A stretch of DNA of 37,146 bases. It comes from Candidatus Pacearchaeota archaeon CG06_land_8_20_14_3_00_35_12 (GTDB lineage: Archaea > Nanobdellota > Nanobdellia > Pacearchaeales > PEVX01). The notes below the pieces were generated by a model. The model was not told the DNA's origin and searched no databases. It was given only the letters and a program-made list of their open reading frames with translations. Each line of letters starts with the position of its first letter. Positions within the stretch are counted from its first letter, which is position 1. The DNA lies in assembly GCA_002780285.1 (NCBI GenBank), contig PEVX01000017.1, forward strand, positions 1 to 37,146, given 5' to 3'. Of the stretch, positions 22,993-29,891 are shown piece by piece. A program made the position numbers and the translations under genes.

Positions 22993-23568
22993 ATGGCAGC
23001 AGAACAAGAAAAAAAGCCAGAAATTGAAATAGAAAAAAAATCAAAATCTATTGGAAAAGGAAAAAAGCCACGCGAATTCAAAGAAAAAGAATTAGAAATA
23101 GATTCTTCATCCTTAATTAGAATTTTAGGAACAGATATTCCTGGAGAAATGAATGTTTATACTGGCCTTACAAGAATAAAAGGCATTTCCTGGAGTTTTT
23201 CAAATGCCGTTTGCAATATGCTTGCATTGAATAAGATGAAAAAAATATCCACCCTAAGCCAAAAGGAAATTGACGATATTATTTCATTAATTAAAAAACC
23301 AAACTTTCCAATTTGGATGATGAATAGAAGAAAAGATCTTGAAACAGGAGATAATAAACATTTAATTACAACAGATTTAGATTTGCAGAAAGAATTTGAT
23401 ATTAGAAGACTGAAAAATTTGAAGACTTACAGAGGATGGAGGCATGCTCTAGGACAGCCAGTAAGAGGGCAGAGAACAAGAAGTCATTTCAGAACAGGAA
23501 GAGCGGTTGGAGTTCAAAAAACAAAAGCTGTAAAGGCTGCTTTAGCAGAAAAAGAAGAAAAAAAATAA
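22993..23568 (+). CDS. rps13: 30S ribosomal protein S13 with N-terminal extension
   Basis: This is a 191-residue protein. Residues about 38-185 are archaeal S13: LIRILGTDIPG, LTRIKGISWSFSNAVC and the basic C-terminal GQPVRGQRTRSHFRTGR. It lies at the head of the subunit, contacting tRNA and the S19 side. The first 35 residues are an added lysine/glutamate-rich tail (EQEKKPEIEIEKKSKSIGKG) not needed for the fold. An internal start might remove it, but no better ATG is seen. It leads the S13-S4-S11-RpoD order. Confidence 0.95.
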   Translation: MAAEQEKKPEIEIEKKSKSIGKGKKPREFKEKELEIDSSSLIRILGTDIPGEMNVYTGLTRIKGISWSFSNAVCNMLALNKMKKISTLSQKEIDDIISLIKKPNFPIWMMNRRKDLETGDNKHLITTDLDLQKEFDIRRLKNLKTYRGWRHALGQPVRGQRTRSHFRTGRAVGVQKTKAVKAALAEKEEKK

Positions 23569-23576
23569 ACTAAAAA

Positions 23577-24023
23577 ATGAGAAGACAACATAAAAAATAC
23601 CGAAAACCAAAGAACTCTTTTGACAAAGAGAGAATTGAAGAAGAAAAAAAGATAGTTCAGAAATATGGTTTGAAAAACAAAAGAGAGATTTGGAAAGCTG
23701 ATGCTTTTATTGATAAAATTAGAAAAACCGCAAAAAAACTTTTAACAGCAGAAGCAGAAAAACAAGAAGCTTTTCTTGAAAAAATAATAAAATTAGGACT
23801 CACAGGAAAAAATTCAAAAATTGATGATATTTTAAGTTTGAAAAAGGAAGATATTCTTGAAAGAAGACTTCAAACAATTGTTTTCAAAAAAGGTCTTGCT
23901 AAAACTCCAAATCATGCACGTCAATTGATAACCCATAAACACGTTGCTGTTGAAAACAGTTTAGTAAATATTCCATCTTTCATTGTCCCTATTTATCTGG
24001 AAGATAAAATAAGATTAAAATAA
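23577..24023 (+). CDS. rps4: 30S ribosomal protein S4 (short form)
   Basis: This 148-residue protein has an N-terminal RRQHKKYRKPKNSFDKERI and GLKNKREIWKADA, and a C-terminal S4 RNA-binding domain (ERRLQTIVFKKGLAKTPNHARQLITHKHVAV). Archaeal S4 is usually nearer 170-180 residues, so it is reduced, mainly at the C terminus after the S4 domain. It is a primary 16S rRNA binder. It lies eight bases after S13 and one base before S11. Confidence 0.94.
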   Translation: MRRQHKKYRKPKNSFDKERIEEEKKIVQKYGLKNKREIWKADAFIDKIRKTAKKLLTAEAEKQEAFLEKIIKLGLTGKNSKIDDILSLKKEDILERRLQTIVFKKGLAKTPNHARQLITHKHVAVENSLVNIPSFIVPIYLEDKIRLK

Positions 24024-24024
24024 A

Positions 24025-24480
24025 ATGGCAGAAGAAAATCAAAATAATATTGAAATAAAGGAAAGCAGAGAACCTGCACAAGAAAAGAAAAGAGAAAGAT
24101 TTGTCAGCAATGCCGGCATCGCTTATATCTTTTCTAGCTATAATAATACAATTGTGCATATAACTGATTTATCAGGACATACAATTGTCAGAATTACTGG
24201 CGGACAAATAACAAAACATGATAGATTAAAAGCAAACCCCACAGTTGCAATGTTTGCAGCAAAAAAAGCCGCAGAAGCGGCTAAAGAGCAAGGAATAAAT
24301 AGTCTGTATGTTAGAGTAAAAGCAAAAGGCGGGCTTCAAGTAACGCCTGGTCCTGGCGCCCGCGCAGCAATTAAAAGTCTTTCAAAAGAAGGAATTAAAG
24401 TAATAAATATAATTGAAACAACTCCTTTCGCAAGAGGGGGTTCAAAATTAAAAGGGGGTAAAAGAGGAAGACGTGTATAA
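24025..24480 (+). CDS. rps11: 30S ribosomal protein S11
   Basis: This 151-residue protein shows the S11 signatures YIFSSYNNTIVHITDLSGHT, KAKGGLQVTPGPGARAAIKSL and the basic C-terminal tail GGSKLKGGKRGRRV. The first about 25 residues (EENQNNIEIKESREPAQEKK) are a charged extension. It is a platform protein near the mRNA exit and E site. It overlaps nothing and is followed 14 bases later by rpoD. Confidence 0.96.
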   Translation: MAEENQNNIEIKESREPAQEKKRERFVSNAGIAYIFSSYNNTIVHITDLSGHTIVRITGGQITKHDRLKANPTVAMFAAKKAAEAAKEQGINSLYVRVKAKGGLQVTPGPGARAAIKSLSKEGIKVINIIETTPFARGGSKLKGGKRGRRV

Positions 24481-24494
24481 ATAAAATTTAAAAA

Positions 24495-25280
24495 ATGGTT
24501 AAAATACTTGTTTTATCAAAAGGAAAAAATGCAAATGAACTCTCTTTTATAATCAAAGGAGCAACAAATCATTATGTAAACTCTCTGAGAAGAAGCATCT
24601 TAGAAATTCCAATTCTTGCAATAGATATTGTTGAATTTTTGAAAAATGATTCAGCACTTTATGATGAAGTTATTGCACACAGGCTCGGGCTTGTTCCTCT
24701 GAAAACGGATAAAAGTTTTACTTTGCCAGAAGAATGTAATTGTGATGGTAAAGGATGTATTAAATGCAATGCTGCATTGAAACTTTCTGCAAAAGGCCCA
24801 GGCACAGTTTTTTCAAAAGATCTAAAATCAAAAGCTGTTGAAATAGTATATGATGATATCCCAATTGTCTTGCTTGAAAAAGGGCAGGAACTTGAACTAA
24901 TCGCCACAGCCAGAGTTGGAAAAGCAATTGAACATGCAAAATTTTCTCCAGGTCTTGCCTGGTTCAGAGCATATCCCATAATTGAACTAAATAAAAATAA
25001 AATTTGTGATGAATGCATTCCAAATCTCCCCGAAAATATCTTAGATTTTGAAGATAAAAAAATTCTTTTAGAAGAACTTTCAAAAATCAAACTTTGCAAA
25101 AATTGTTCTGAATTATTGAAAAAAGGAAAAGAAATTACTCTTTCACCAAGCGAAACAGATTTCATTTTCACGATAGAGAGCTGGGGGCAGATTCCTGCAA
25201 AAGAAATTTTCATTGAAGCATGCAAAGTTCTTGAAGAAAACTTAGAACTTACTTCAAAAGAACTCGAAAAAGCAAAATAA
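24495..25280 (+). CDS. rpoD: RNA polymerase subunit D (Rpb3/Rpo3)
   Basis: This 261-residue alpha-like assembly subunit has the N-terminal dimerisation part NHYVNSLRRSILEIPILAID and YDEVIAHRLGLVPL, then a zinc-type loop CNCDGKGCIKC, and FSPGLAWFRAYP. The later domain has two cysteine pairs, CDEC and CKNC, about 35 residues apart, where some archaea carry a ferredoxin-like Fe-S domain. RpoD pairs with RpoL to nucleate the polymerase. It lies in the conserved S11-RpoD-L18e context. Confidence 0.95.
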   Translation: MVKILVLSKGKNANELSFIIKGATNHYVNSLRRSILEIPILAIDIVEFLKNDSALYDEVIAHRLGLVPLKTDKSFTLPEECNCDGKGCIKCNAALKLSAKGPGTVFSKDLKSKAVEIVYDDIPIVLLEKGQELELIATARVGKAIEHAKFSPGLAWFRAYPIIELNKNKICDECIPNLPENILDFEDKKILLEELSKIKLCKNCSELLKKGKEITLSPSETDFIFTIESWGQIPAKEIFIEACKVLEENLELTSKELEKAK

Positions 25281-25290
25281 GTTTGAAAGA

Positions 25291-25299
25291 TTTATAAAT
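25291..25299 (+). promoter_or_regulatory. TATA box of tRNA-Leu
   Basis: TTTATAAAT ends 26 bases before the tRNA at 25326, so the tRNA (and probably L18e-L13-S9-RpoN behind it) has its own promoter. Confidence 0.6.
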
Positions 25300-25325
25300 A
25301 ACTTAAAAGCTTTTTATGATTGTTT

Positions 25326-25409
25326 GCGGGAGTGCCGGAGTGGCCAAACGGGCTAGCTTAAGGAGCTAGTAGCTTAGTGCTTACACAGGTTCGAATCCTG
25401 TCTCCCGCA
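25326..25409 (+). tRNA. tRNA-Leu, anticodon reads AAG
   Basis: GCGGGAG pairs with CTCCCGC, with discriminator A. The D arm is CCG/CGG. The anticodon stem is CTAGC/GCTAG with loop TTAAGGA, giving anticodon AAG (25360-25362). A long variable arm identifies a class II tRNA; the T arm contains CAGGTTCGAATCCTG. Stem and D-arm spacing match the intron-containing tRNA-Leu at 27113, supporting Leu and the loop placement. A34 is unexpected in archaea, which use GAG. No intron or CCA is encoded. Confidence 0.85.
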
Positions 25410-25443
25410 TTTACTATCAAACATTAAAAAACAACGGAGAAAA

Positions 25444-25809
25444 ATGATAAACAAAACAAGGATGAGCAGAAGAATAGAGATGAAAACAGATCCTAAACTG
25501 AGAAATCTCATAATTTTGCTTAAAAAACAGAAAAAAGCATTTTGGCTACGTATAGCTCAGCTTCTAGCAAGGCCAAAAAGCAAAACTGCAGAAGTAAATT
25601 TTGAAAAATTAAACAAAATGACCTCAGCAAATGAAACAGTAATTGTTCCAGGAAAACTTTTAGGAACCGGCAAATTAGAACACCCTCTTACAATCGCAGT
25701 GTTTAGTGTTTCAAACAAGGCGAAAAATGAAAAAAATGCTAAACTAATCAGCATTGAACAACTTTTAAAAAATAATCTCCAAGGGAAAAACATTAAAATT
25801 ATAATTTAA
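25444..25809 (+). CDS. rpl18e: 50S ribosomal protein L18e
   Basis: This 121-residue protein (bacterial L15 counterpart fold) has KLRNLIILLKKQKKAFWLRIAQLLARPKSKTAEVNFEKLNK, then VIVPGKLLGTGKL and LTIAVFSVS. It opens the L18e-L13-S9-RpoN run, 34 bases after tRNA-Leu. A GGAG shortly before the ATG may act as ribosome binding site, since this gene is probably internal to the tRNA transcript. Confidence 0.95.
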   Translation: MINKTRMSRRIEMKTDPKLRNLIILLKKQKKAFWLRIAQLLARPKSKTAEVNFEKLNKMTSANETVIVPGKLLGTGKLEHPLTIAVFSVSNKAKNEKNAKLISIEQLLKNNLQGKNIKIII

Positions 25810-25810
25810 C

Positions 25811-26218
25811 ATGGCAGAACAAATAGTTATTGATGCAGAGAATGGAACAATTGGAAGAATTGCCGCCTTTGCTGCAAAGCAGGCTCTCCAAGGAAATAAA
25901 ATTGCAATTGTCAATTGTAATGATGCAGTTATTTCAGGCAAAGAAAAATTTACTCTTGCAGAATACAATAAGAAATTTGCCCGTGGTAAAAGAAGACAGG
26001 TAGGTCCTTATTATACGAGAACCCCTTCAGGAATAATGAGGAGAACAGTTAGAGGAATGATTCCATACAAGCAGTATCGAGGAGAAAATGCATTCAAAAA
26101 TATAAGATGTTATGATGTAGTTCCTCAAGAATTTCAGTCTTCAAAAAAAATACAAATAAAATCAACAGTAATACAATCCTTAAGCCTAAAAAGGCTTTGC
26201 GAATTGATTGGAAAATGA
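25811..26218 (+). CDS. rpl13: 50S ribosomal protein L13
   Basis: This 135-residue protein has VIDAENGTIGRIAAFAAKQAL, IVNCNDAVISGKE, and GPYYTRTPSGIMRRTVRGMIPYK, the archaeal L13 pattern. It starts one base after the L18e stop, and its stop TGA overlaps the S9 ATG (ATGA), so translation should be coupled. Confidence 0.96.
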   Translation: MAEQIVIDAENGTIGRIAAFAAKQALQGNKIAIVNCNDAVISGKEKFTLAEYNKKFARGKRRQVGPYYTRTPSGIMRRTVRGMIPYKQYRGENAFKNIRCYDVVPQEFQSSKKIQIKSTVIQSLSLKRLCELIGK

Positions 26219-26652
26219 CTAAACAAAAAATCACAAAAATAGAAAGCAAAAACCTTGTTGTTTCAGGCAAAAGAAAAACAGCAATTGCAAAAGCAACAAT
26301 TAAACCAGGAACAGGAAAAATCTTGATAAATCATAGGCCCATTGCAGTCTTAGGATATTTCAAATATCTTTCAATTCAAGAACCTCTGAAAATCGCAGAA
26401 GATATTTTAAAAGAAAAATCCAACACCTATGATATTAACGTGATTGTTACTGGTGGAGGCGTTCAGAGCCAAACAGAAGCTTCAAGACTCGCAATTGCCC
26501 GAGCTCTCGTACAAGTAACAGGCAACGAAGAGCTTAAAAAAGCCTTTTTACATTATGATAGATCATTGCTCGTTGCCGATGTTCGAAGAAAAGAACAAAC
26601 AAAGCCAAATGATTCAAGGGCAAGAGCCTCAAGACAAAAATCCTACAGATAA
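26215..26652 (+). CDS. rps9: 30S ribosomal protein S9
   Basis: The ORF track begins at a TTG (26197). The ATG at 26215, overlapping the L13 stop, is more likely and gives 145 residues. It shows VVSGKRKTAIAKATIKPG, VTGGGVQSQTEASRLAIARALV and the basic C-terminal tail DSRARASRQKSYR, whose final Arg contacts P-site tRNA. rpoN follows three bases after the stop. Confidence 0.96.
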   Translation: MTKQKITKIESKNLVVSGKRKTAIAKATIKPGTGKILINHRPIAVLGYFKYLSIQEPLKIAEDILKEKSNTYDINVIVTGGGVQSQTEASRLAIARALVQVTGNEELKKAFLHYDRSLLVADVRRKEQTKPNDSRARASRQKSYR

Positions 26653-26655
26653 AAA

Positions 26656-26853
26656 ATGATAATTCCAGTTAGATGTTTTACATGCGGAAAACCCATAGCT
26701 CAGCTCTGGGAAAAATTCAAAGAAAGAGTTAAGAAAGGAGAAGATCCTGCAAAAGTTCTTGATGAATTGGGTTTGAAAAGATATTGCTGCCGTGCAGTAT
26801 TTTTAGGACACGTAGATTTGTTAGGAATGGTTTCAAAATTCAAGAAATTCTAA
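26656..26853 (+). CDS. rpoN: RNA polymerase subunit N (Rpb10)
   Basis: This 65-residue zinc-binding polymerase subunit has [19 protein letters not shown] (CxxC) and RYCCR (CC), the zinc site that nucleates the D-L-N assembly. The length is normal. It is the last gene of the ribosomal run; the usual rpoK, enolase and S2 genes do not follow here, and a structured intergenic region comes next. Confidence 0.96.
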   Translation: MIIPVRCFTCGKPIAQLWEKFKERVKKGEDPAKVLDELGLKRYCCRAVFLGHVDLLGMVSKFKKF

Positions 26854-26880
26854 TCCTGCTTAAAATAATAAGCGAAGACA

Positions 26881-26985
26881 GCTTTTATGTTTCCCTTCTT
26901 TCGAAAGTACCACATAAAACGCAAACAGCTTAACTTCTCTGATCTGACGGGAAGAGGTGTTTCCTGTTTACATTGACCGTCTTCA
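26881..26985 (+). ncRNA. Candidate structured RNA between rpoN and tRNA-Leu(CAA)
   Basis: The 259-base gap has no ORF of note. TTTTATGT (26883-26890) pairs with ACATAAAA (26912-26919), enclosing CTTTCGAAAG. GACGG (26946-26950) pairs with CCGTC (26977-26981), enclosing GGGAA/TTTCC. A TATA-like GCTTAAAATAATAAGC lies at about 26859-26874. Further right are AAGAAATC-AAAA-GATTTCTT (about 27057-27076) and CGAAAAC-ATTATG-GTTTTCG (about 27083-27102). Consecutive hairpins suggest an RNA gene or a structured tRNA leader. Boundaries are approximate. Confidence 0.4.
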
Positions 26986-27112
26986 AAAATTTCAAACTAT
27001 GAAGGTTTTTAAATCTTATTCTTATTAAGAAATTCATAAGAAACTTTGGTTTCCAGAAGAAATCAAAAGATTTCTTATGTCCCGAAAACATTATGGTTTT
27101 CGCGATTATTAT

Positions 27113-27242
27113 GCGGGGATGCCGGAGCGGTCAAACGGGCTAGCCTCAAGAGAGCCTTCTTTAGAGAAGAAGCCTCGGGAAGAAAAATCCTAAGAAAGCT
27201 AGTAGCTTAGTGCTTTCGCAGGTTCGAATCCTGTTCCCCGCA
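27113..27242 (+). tRNA. tRNA-Leu(CAA) with 46-base intron
   Basis: GCGGGGA pairs with TCCCCGC, with discriminator A. The anticodon stem CTAGC (27140-27144) pairs with GCTAG (27198-27202). The loop starts CTCAAG (anticodon CAA, 27147-27149) and is interrupted after position 37 by an intron at about 27151-27196, the canonical archaeal site cut by the splicing endonuclease. The class II variable arm matches the other tRNA-Leu. No CCA is encoded. A PIN-domain gene starts 22 bases downstream without an obvious terminator. Confidence 0.88.
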
Positions 27243-27264
27243 CTTCAAAAATAATAATGATAAA

Positions 27265-27780
27265 ATGAAACAAAGTAAAAGCCAGCAGATAAAAAATAAA
27301 GCTCGAAGAAGTTTGGGCATGAAAATGAATCAAAAATACGGGAATTATGTAGTTGATACCAGTGCAATTATCAACCAATTTTTAAGAAAATTAATTCATA
27401 AAGGGCTTCAGGGAAAAATAATGATTCCAAATGCTGTTATGGCAGAGTTGGAGAATCTTGCAAATAGAGGAAATGAGGCAGGCTTCAGAGGCTTGGATGA
27501 AGTTTCAAACCTTCATCAATTGAAAAAAACCCATAACTTTATAATCTTCTTTGAAGGTCTTCGCCCAACCGAACACCAAATCAAATTTGCAAAATCAGGA
27601 GAAATTGATGCGTTGATAAGAGAAATTGCAATTAAAAATCATGCAGCTCTAATTACTGCAGATTTAGTTCAAGCAAAAACCTCCCAAGCATACAATATCC
27701 CTGTTCTTTTTATGAAGCCGCGCCCGATTCAAGAAAAAAAGAAAAAATTCTTCTTTTTCAAATTTAAAAAAAGAAACTGA
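27265..27780 (+). CDS. Stand-alone PIN-domain protein (COG1855 N-terminal type)
   Basis: This 171-residue protein is a PIN nuclease domain with all four acidic positions visible: VVDTSAII, MAELENLA, GEIDALIREIA and ALITADLVQA. The sequence resembles the N-terminal PIN part of archaeal PIN-KH ATPases, but the ATPase and KH domains are absent. The tail is very basic and aromatic (KKKKFFFFKFKKRN), perhaps for RNA or membrane contact. It probably cleaves RNA. Co-transcription with the upstream tRNA-Leu is possible. No antitoxin gene is adjacent, arguing against a VapBC module. Confidence 0.85.
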   Translation: MKQSKSQQIKNKARRSLGMKMNQKYGNYVVDTSAIINQFLRKLIHKGLQGKIMIPNAVMAELENLANRGNEAGFRGLDEVSNLHQLKKTHNFIIFFEGLRPTEHQIKFAKSGEIDALIREIAIKNHAALITADLVQAKTSQAYNIPVLFMKPRPIQEKKKKFFFFKFKKRN

Positions 27781-27789
27781 TTTTAAAAA

Positions 27790-28686
27790 ATGACTGTAAA
27801 TGCCTCTCCAGAGTATATAGCTGCTGAAAAAGAGTATCTTTTTGCAAGAACAAATGAAGAAAAGATAGCTTGCCTTGAAAAAATGATTTCTTTTGTGCCA
27901 GGGCATAAGGGCGCTGAGAATTTAAGGGCAAATTTAAGGGCAAGAATTGCAAAATTAAAAAAAATTCAGGAGGAAAAAAGAAAAAAGAAGAGTGGTGGTT
28001 CTAGGGGGGTAAAACGTTCTGGAGATGCACAAATTACAATCATTGGATTTACAAATATTGGAAGAAGTTCTTTGCTTGCTGCATTGACAAATGCAACTCC
28101 AAAAATTGCAGAGTTTGAATATACTACGCTGCATCCAGAAATAGGAACCTTCGAATATGAGGGTTGCAAGATTCAAATGATAGAGCTTCCAGCGCTAACA
28201 GGAGATCTAGAAAGAGACTCTGAAAATCTTTCTATTGCAAGAACTTCAGATCTTATTTTAATCTTGGTTATTTCTAATGAAGATATTGACAGGATTTTTG
28301 AAGAGCTCAAACGAGTGAAGATTTCAACCCCAAGATTTGTTATTGCAAACAAATCAGACATTTATGCAAAAGCAACAAGGGCAGACTTGTTTATTTCCGT
28401 GAAAACCGGGCAAAATATAGAAAGATTAAAAAAAGAAATTTTTGAGAGATTGAATATTTTAAGAATTTATACAAAAGAGCCCGGGAAAAAACCGAGCGAA
28501 AGACCTCTCGTTTTGAAAAAAAGGGCAAATATTAAAACATTGGCAAAACATATAAGAGAAGATTTTGTAGATAGATTTGATTTTGCTTTAATATGGGGAC
28601 CAAGCGCAAAATTTCCAGGGCAAAAATTTGGCATAGATCATGAATTAAAAGATAGAGATGCTGTTGAAATTCATCTTAAAAAGTAA
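27790..28686 (+). CDS. DRG/OBG-like GTPase with TGS domain and degenerate G motifs
   Basis: This is a 298-residue protein. The N-terminal helical region ends in FVPGHKGAENLRANLRARIAKLKK as in archaeal ribosome-interacting GTPases. The G domain follows: G1 GFTNIGRSS (86-94), G2 YTTLHPEIG, G3 ELPALTG (132-138), and G4 NKSD (187-190). A C-terminal TGS domain covers about 225-297 (KHIREDFVDRFDFALIWGPSAKFPGQK). G1 has Arg for the invariant Lys and G3 has Glu for Asp, so GTP hydrolysis may be impaired. The family acts on ribosomes or translation. It starts nine bases after the PIN gene. Confidence 0.85.
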   Translation: MTVNASPEYIAAEKEYLFARTNEEKIACLEKMISFVPGHKGAENLRANLRARIAKLKKIQEEKRKKKSGGSRGVKRSGDAQITIIGFTNIGRSSLLAALTNATPKIAEFEYTTLHPEIGTFEYEGCKIQMIELPALTGDLERDSENLSIARTSDLILILVISNEDIDRIFEELKRVKISTPRFVIANKSDIYAKATRADLFISVKTGQNIERLKKEIFERLNILRIYTKEPGKKPSERPLVLKKRANIKTLAKHIREDFVDRFDFALIWGPSAKFPGQKFGIDHELKDRDAVEIHLKK

Positions 28687-28690
28687 TTGT

Positions 28691-28767
28691 GGGCCTGTAG
28701 CTCAGCCTGGAATCAGAGCAGAGGCATCCTAAGCCTAAGGTCACAGGTTCAAATCCTGTCAGGCCCG
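28691..28767 (+). tRNA. tRNA-Arg(CCT)
   Basis: GGGCCTG pairs with CAGGCCC, with discriminator G. The D arm is GCTC...GAGC. The anticodon loop is ATCCTAA with anticodon CCT (codon AGG). The T arm contains ACAGGTTCAAATCCTGT. The outermost anticodon-stem pair (G-A) is mismatched. A short T-tract follows the gene. No intron or CCA is encoded. Confidence 0.9.
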
Positions 28768-28820
28768 CTTTTTAATTTCTACAGAAAGTTTATTAAAACA
28801 ACTAAATTTCACTTTTCCAA

Positions 28821-28892
28821 GCGCTGGTGGTCCAATGGCTAAGACTTCAGCCTTCCAAGCTGATTATCCGGGTTCGAATCCCGGCCGGCGCA
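28821..28892 (+). tRNA. tRNA-Gly(TCC)
   Basis: GCGCTGG pairs with CCGGCGC (one G-T wobble), with discriminator A. The anticodon stem is TCAGC/GCTGA and the loop CTTCCAA, anticodon TCC (codon GGA). The T arm contains CGGGTTCGAATCCCG. It is followed at once by a T-tract terminator. No intron or CCA is encoded. Confidence 0.93.
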
Positions 28893-28918
28893 TTTTTTTG
28901 TTTTTTCGTTGCGAAAAA
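28893..28918 (+). terminator. T-tract terminator after tRNA-Gly
   Basis: T7-G-T6 follows tRNA-Gly directly. It merges with a 7-bp inverted repeat TTTTTCG/CGAAAAA (28902-28918). The secF TATA-like TATTTAAAT comes right after, about 20 bases before the secF ATG. Confidence 0.6.
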
Positions 28919-28948
28919 GTATTTAAATGACTAAAAGTTGCTTTTTTT

Positions 28949-29890
28949 ATGACTCCTGAAGAAATCAATAAATCGCCAAAAACAATGAATTTTGAAAATC
29001 AGAAAGCTATTAGAAAATATCAAATAACTCTTATAATTACCTTATGCATAGTTGCTCTTTCTTTAGCATATTTAGTTTATTTTCATGCTAAAACAGGCGA
29101 CATAATGTACAAAGATGTTAGCCTAACAGGTGGAGCAGTTTTCACTGTTTATACAGATAAACAAGTAGATAATCAGCAGCTTGAAGATGCAATAAGACAA
29201 TCTCTCCCCTCATTAGGAGAAAAAGATATTCTCATTAGAAGGATAACTGAAATCCAAACAGGCAAGCAACTCGCAATTTCTTTAGAAGCTAAAATTCAGA
29301 CAGAGGATGATGTAATCAAATTAAAACAGACATTAAGTGGTTTTCTTGGTTTTGAAATAAATGATGTTAATTCAAGTGCAGAATTTACAGGCTCTGCTCT
29401 TGGAAGCTCATTTTATAAGGAAATTTTGAATGCCTCTCTTCTTGCATTTATTTTTATGGCTATTGTTGTGTTTATACAATTTAAAAGTTTTATTCCAAGC
29501 TTTGCAGTGATTTTATGCGCTTTTACAGATATCGCAATTACCTTAGCAATTGTAAACATGATAGGTTTGCCGCTCTCAATTGGAGGGGTTTCAGCATTCC
29601 TCATGCTAATAGGTTACAGTGTTGATACAGATATCCTTTTGAATACACGGCTTTTAAAAAGACGAGAACCTGGAATCGAAGAGAGACATAAGAGTTCAAT
29701 AAAAACAGGGCTTACCGAAACTATCACATCTATCGCGTGTGTTTTAATAGGATATTTCATAGTTAGCTCTCCTATTTTAAAAGAAATTTTCCTTGTCCTT
29801 TCAATAGGTCTTTTTGTTGACTTATTTGGAACATGGCTTCAAAACTCTTCAATACTCAGATTATATTGCTATAAAAAGAACATAAACTAA
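28949..29890 (+). CDS. secF: Protein-export membrane protein SecF
   Basis: This 313-residue protein with six predicted membrane segments has the first external domain after TM1 with DVSLTGGAVFTVYTD and the RND-like core SAFLMLIGYSVDTDILLNTRLLKRR. With SecD it helps late steps of Sec-dependent export. The gene order secF-secD is the common archaeal one. A TATA-like TATTTAAAT about 20 bases before the ATG suggests a leaderless mRNA. SecD starts one base after the stop. Confidence 0.95.
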   Translation: MTPEEINKSPKTMNFENQKAIRKYQITLIITLCIVALSLAYLVYFHAKTGDIMYKDVSLTGGAVFTVYTDKQVDNQQLEDAIRQSLPSLGEKDILIRRITEIQTGKQLAISLEAKIQTEDDVIKLKQTLSGFLGFEINDVNSSAEFTGSALGSSFYKEILNASLLAFIFMAIVVFIQFKSFIPSFAVILCAFTDIAITLAIVNMIGLPLSIGGVSAFLMLIGYSVDTDILLNTRLLKRREPGIEERHKSSIKTGLTETITSIACVLIGYFIVSSPILKEIFLVLSIGLFVDLFGTWLQNSSILRLYCYKKNIN

Positions 29891-29891
29891 A

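Noticed and set aside
24659-25225. 188-residue ORF antisense to rpoD
   Set aside because: Serine-rich shadow fully inside the well-supported rpoD gene.
27265-27780. VapC toxin of a toxin-antitoxin pair
   Set aside because: No antitoxin ORF is adjacent and the sequence resembles the PIN part of PIN-KH ATPases.
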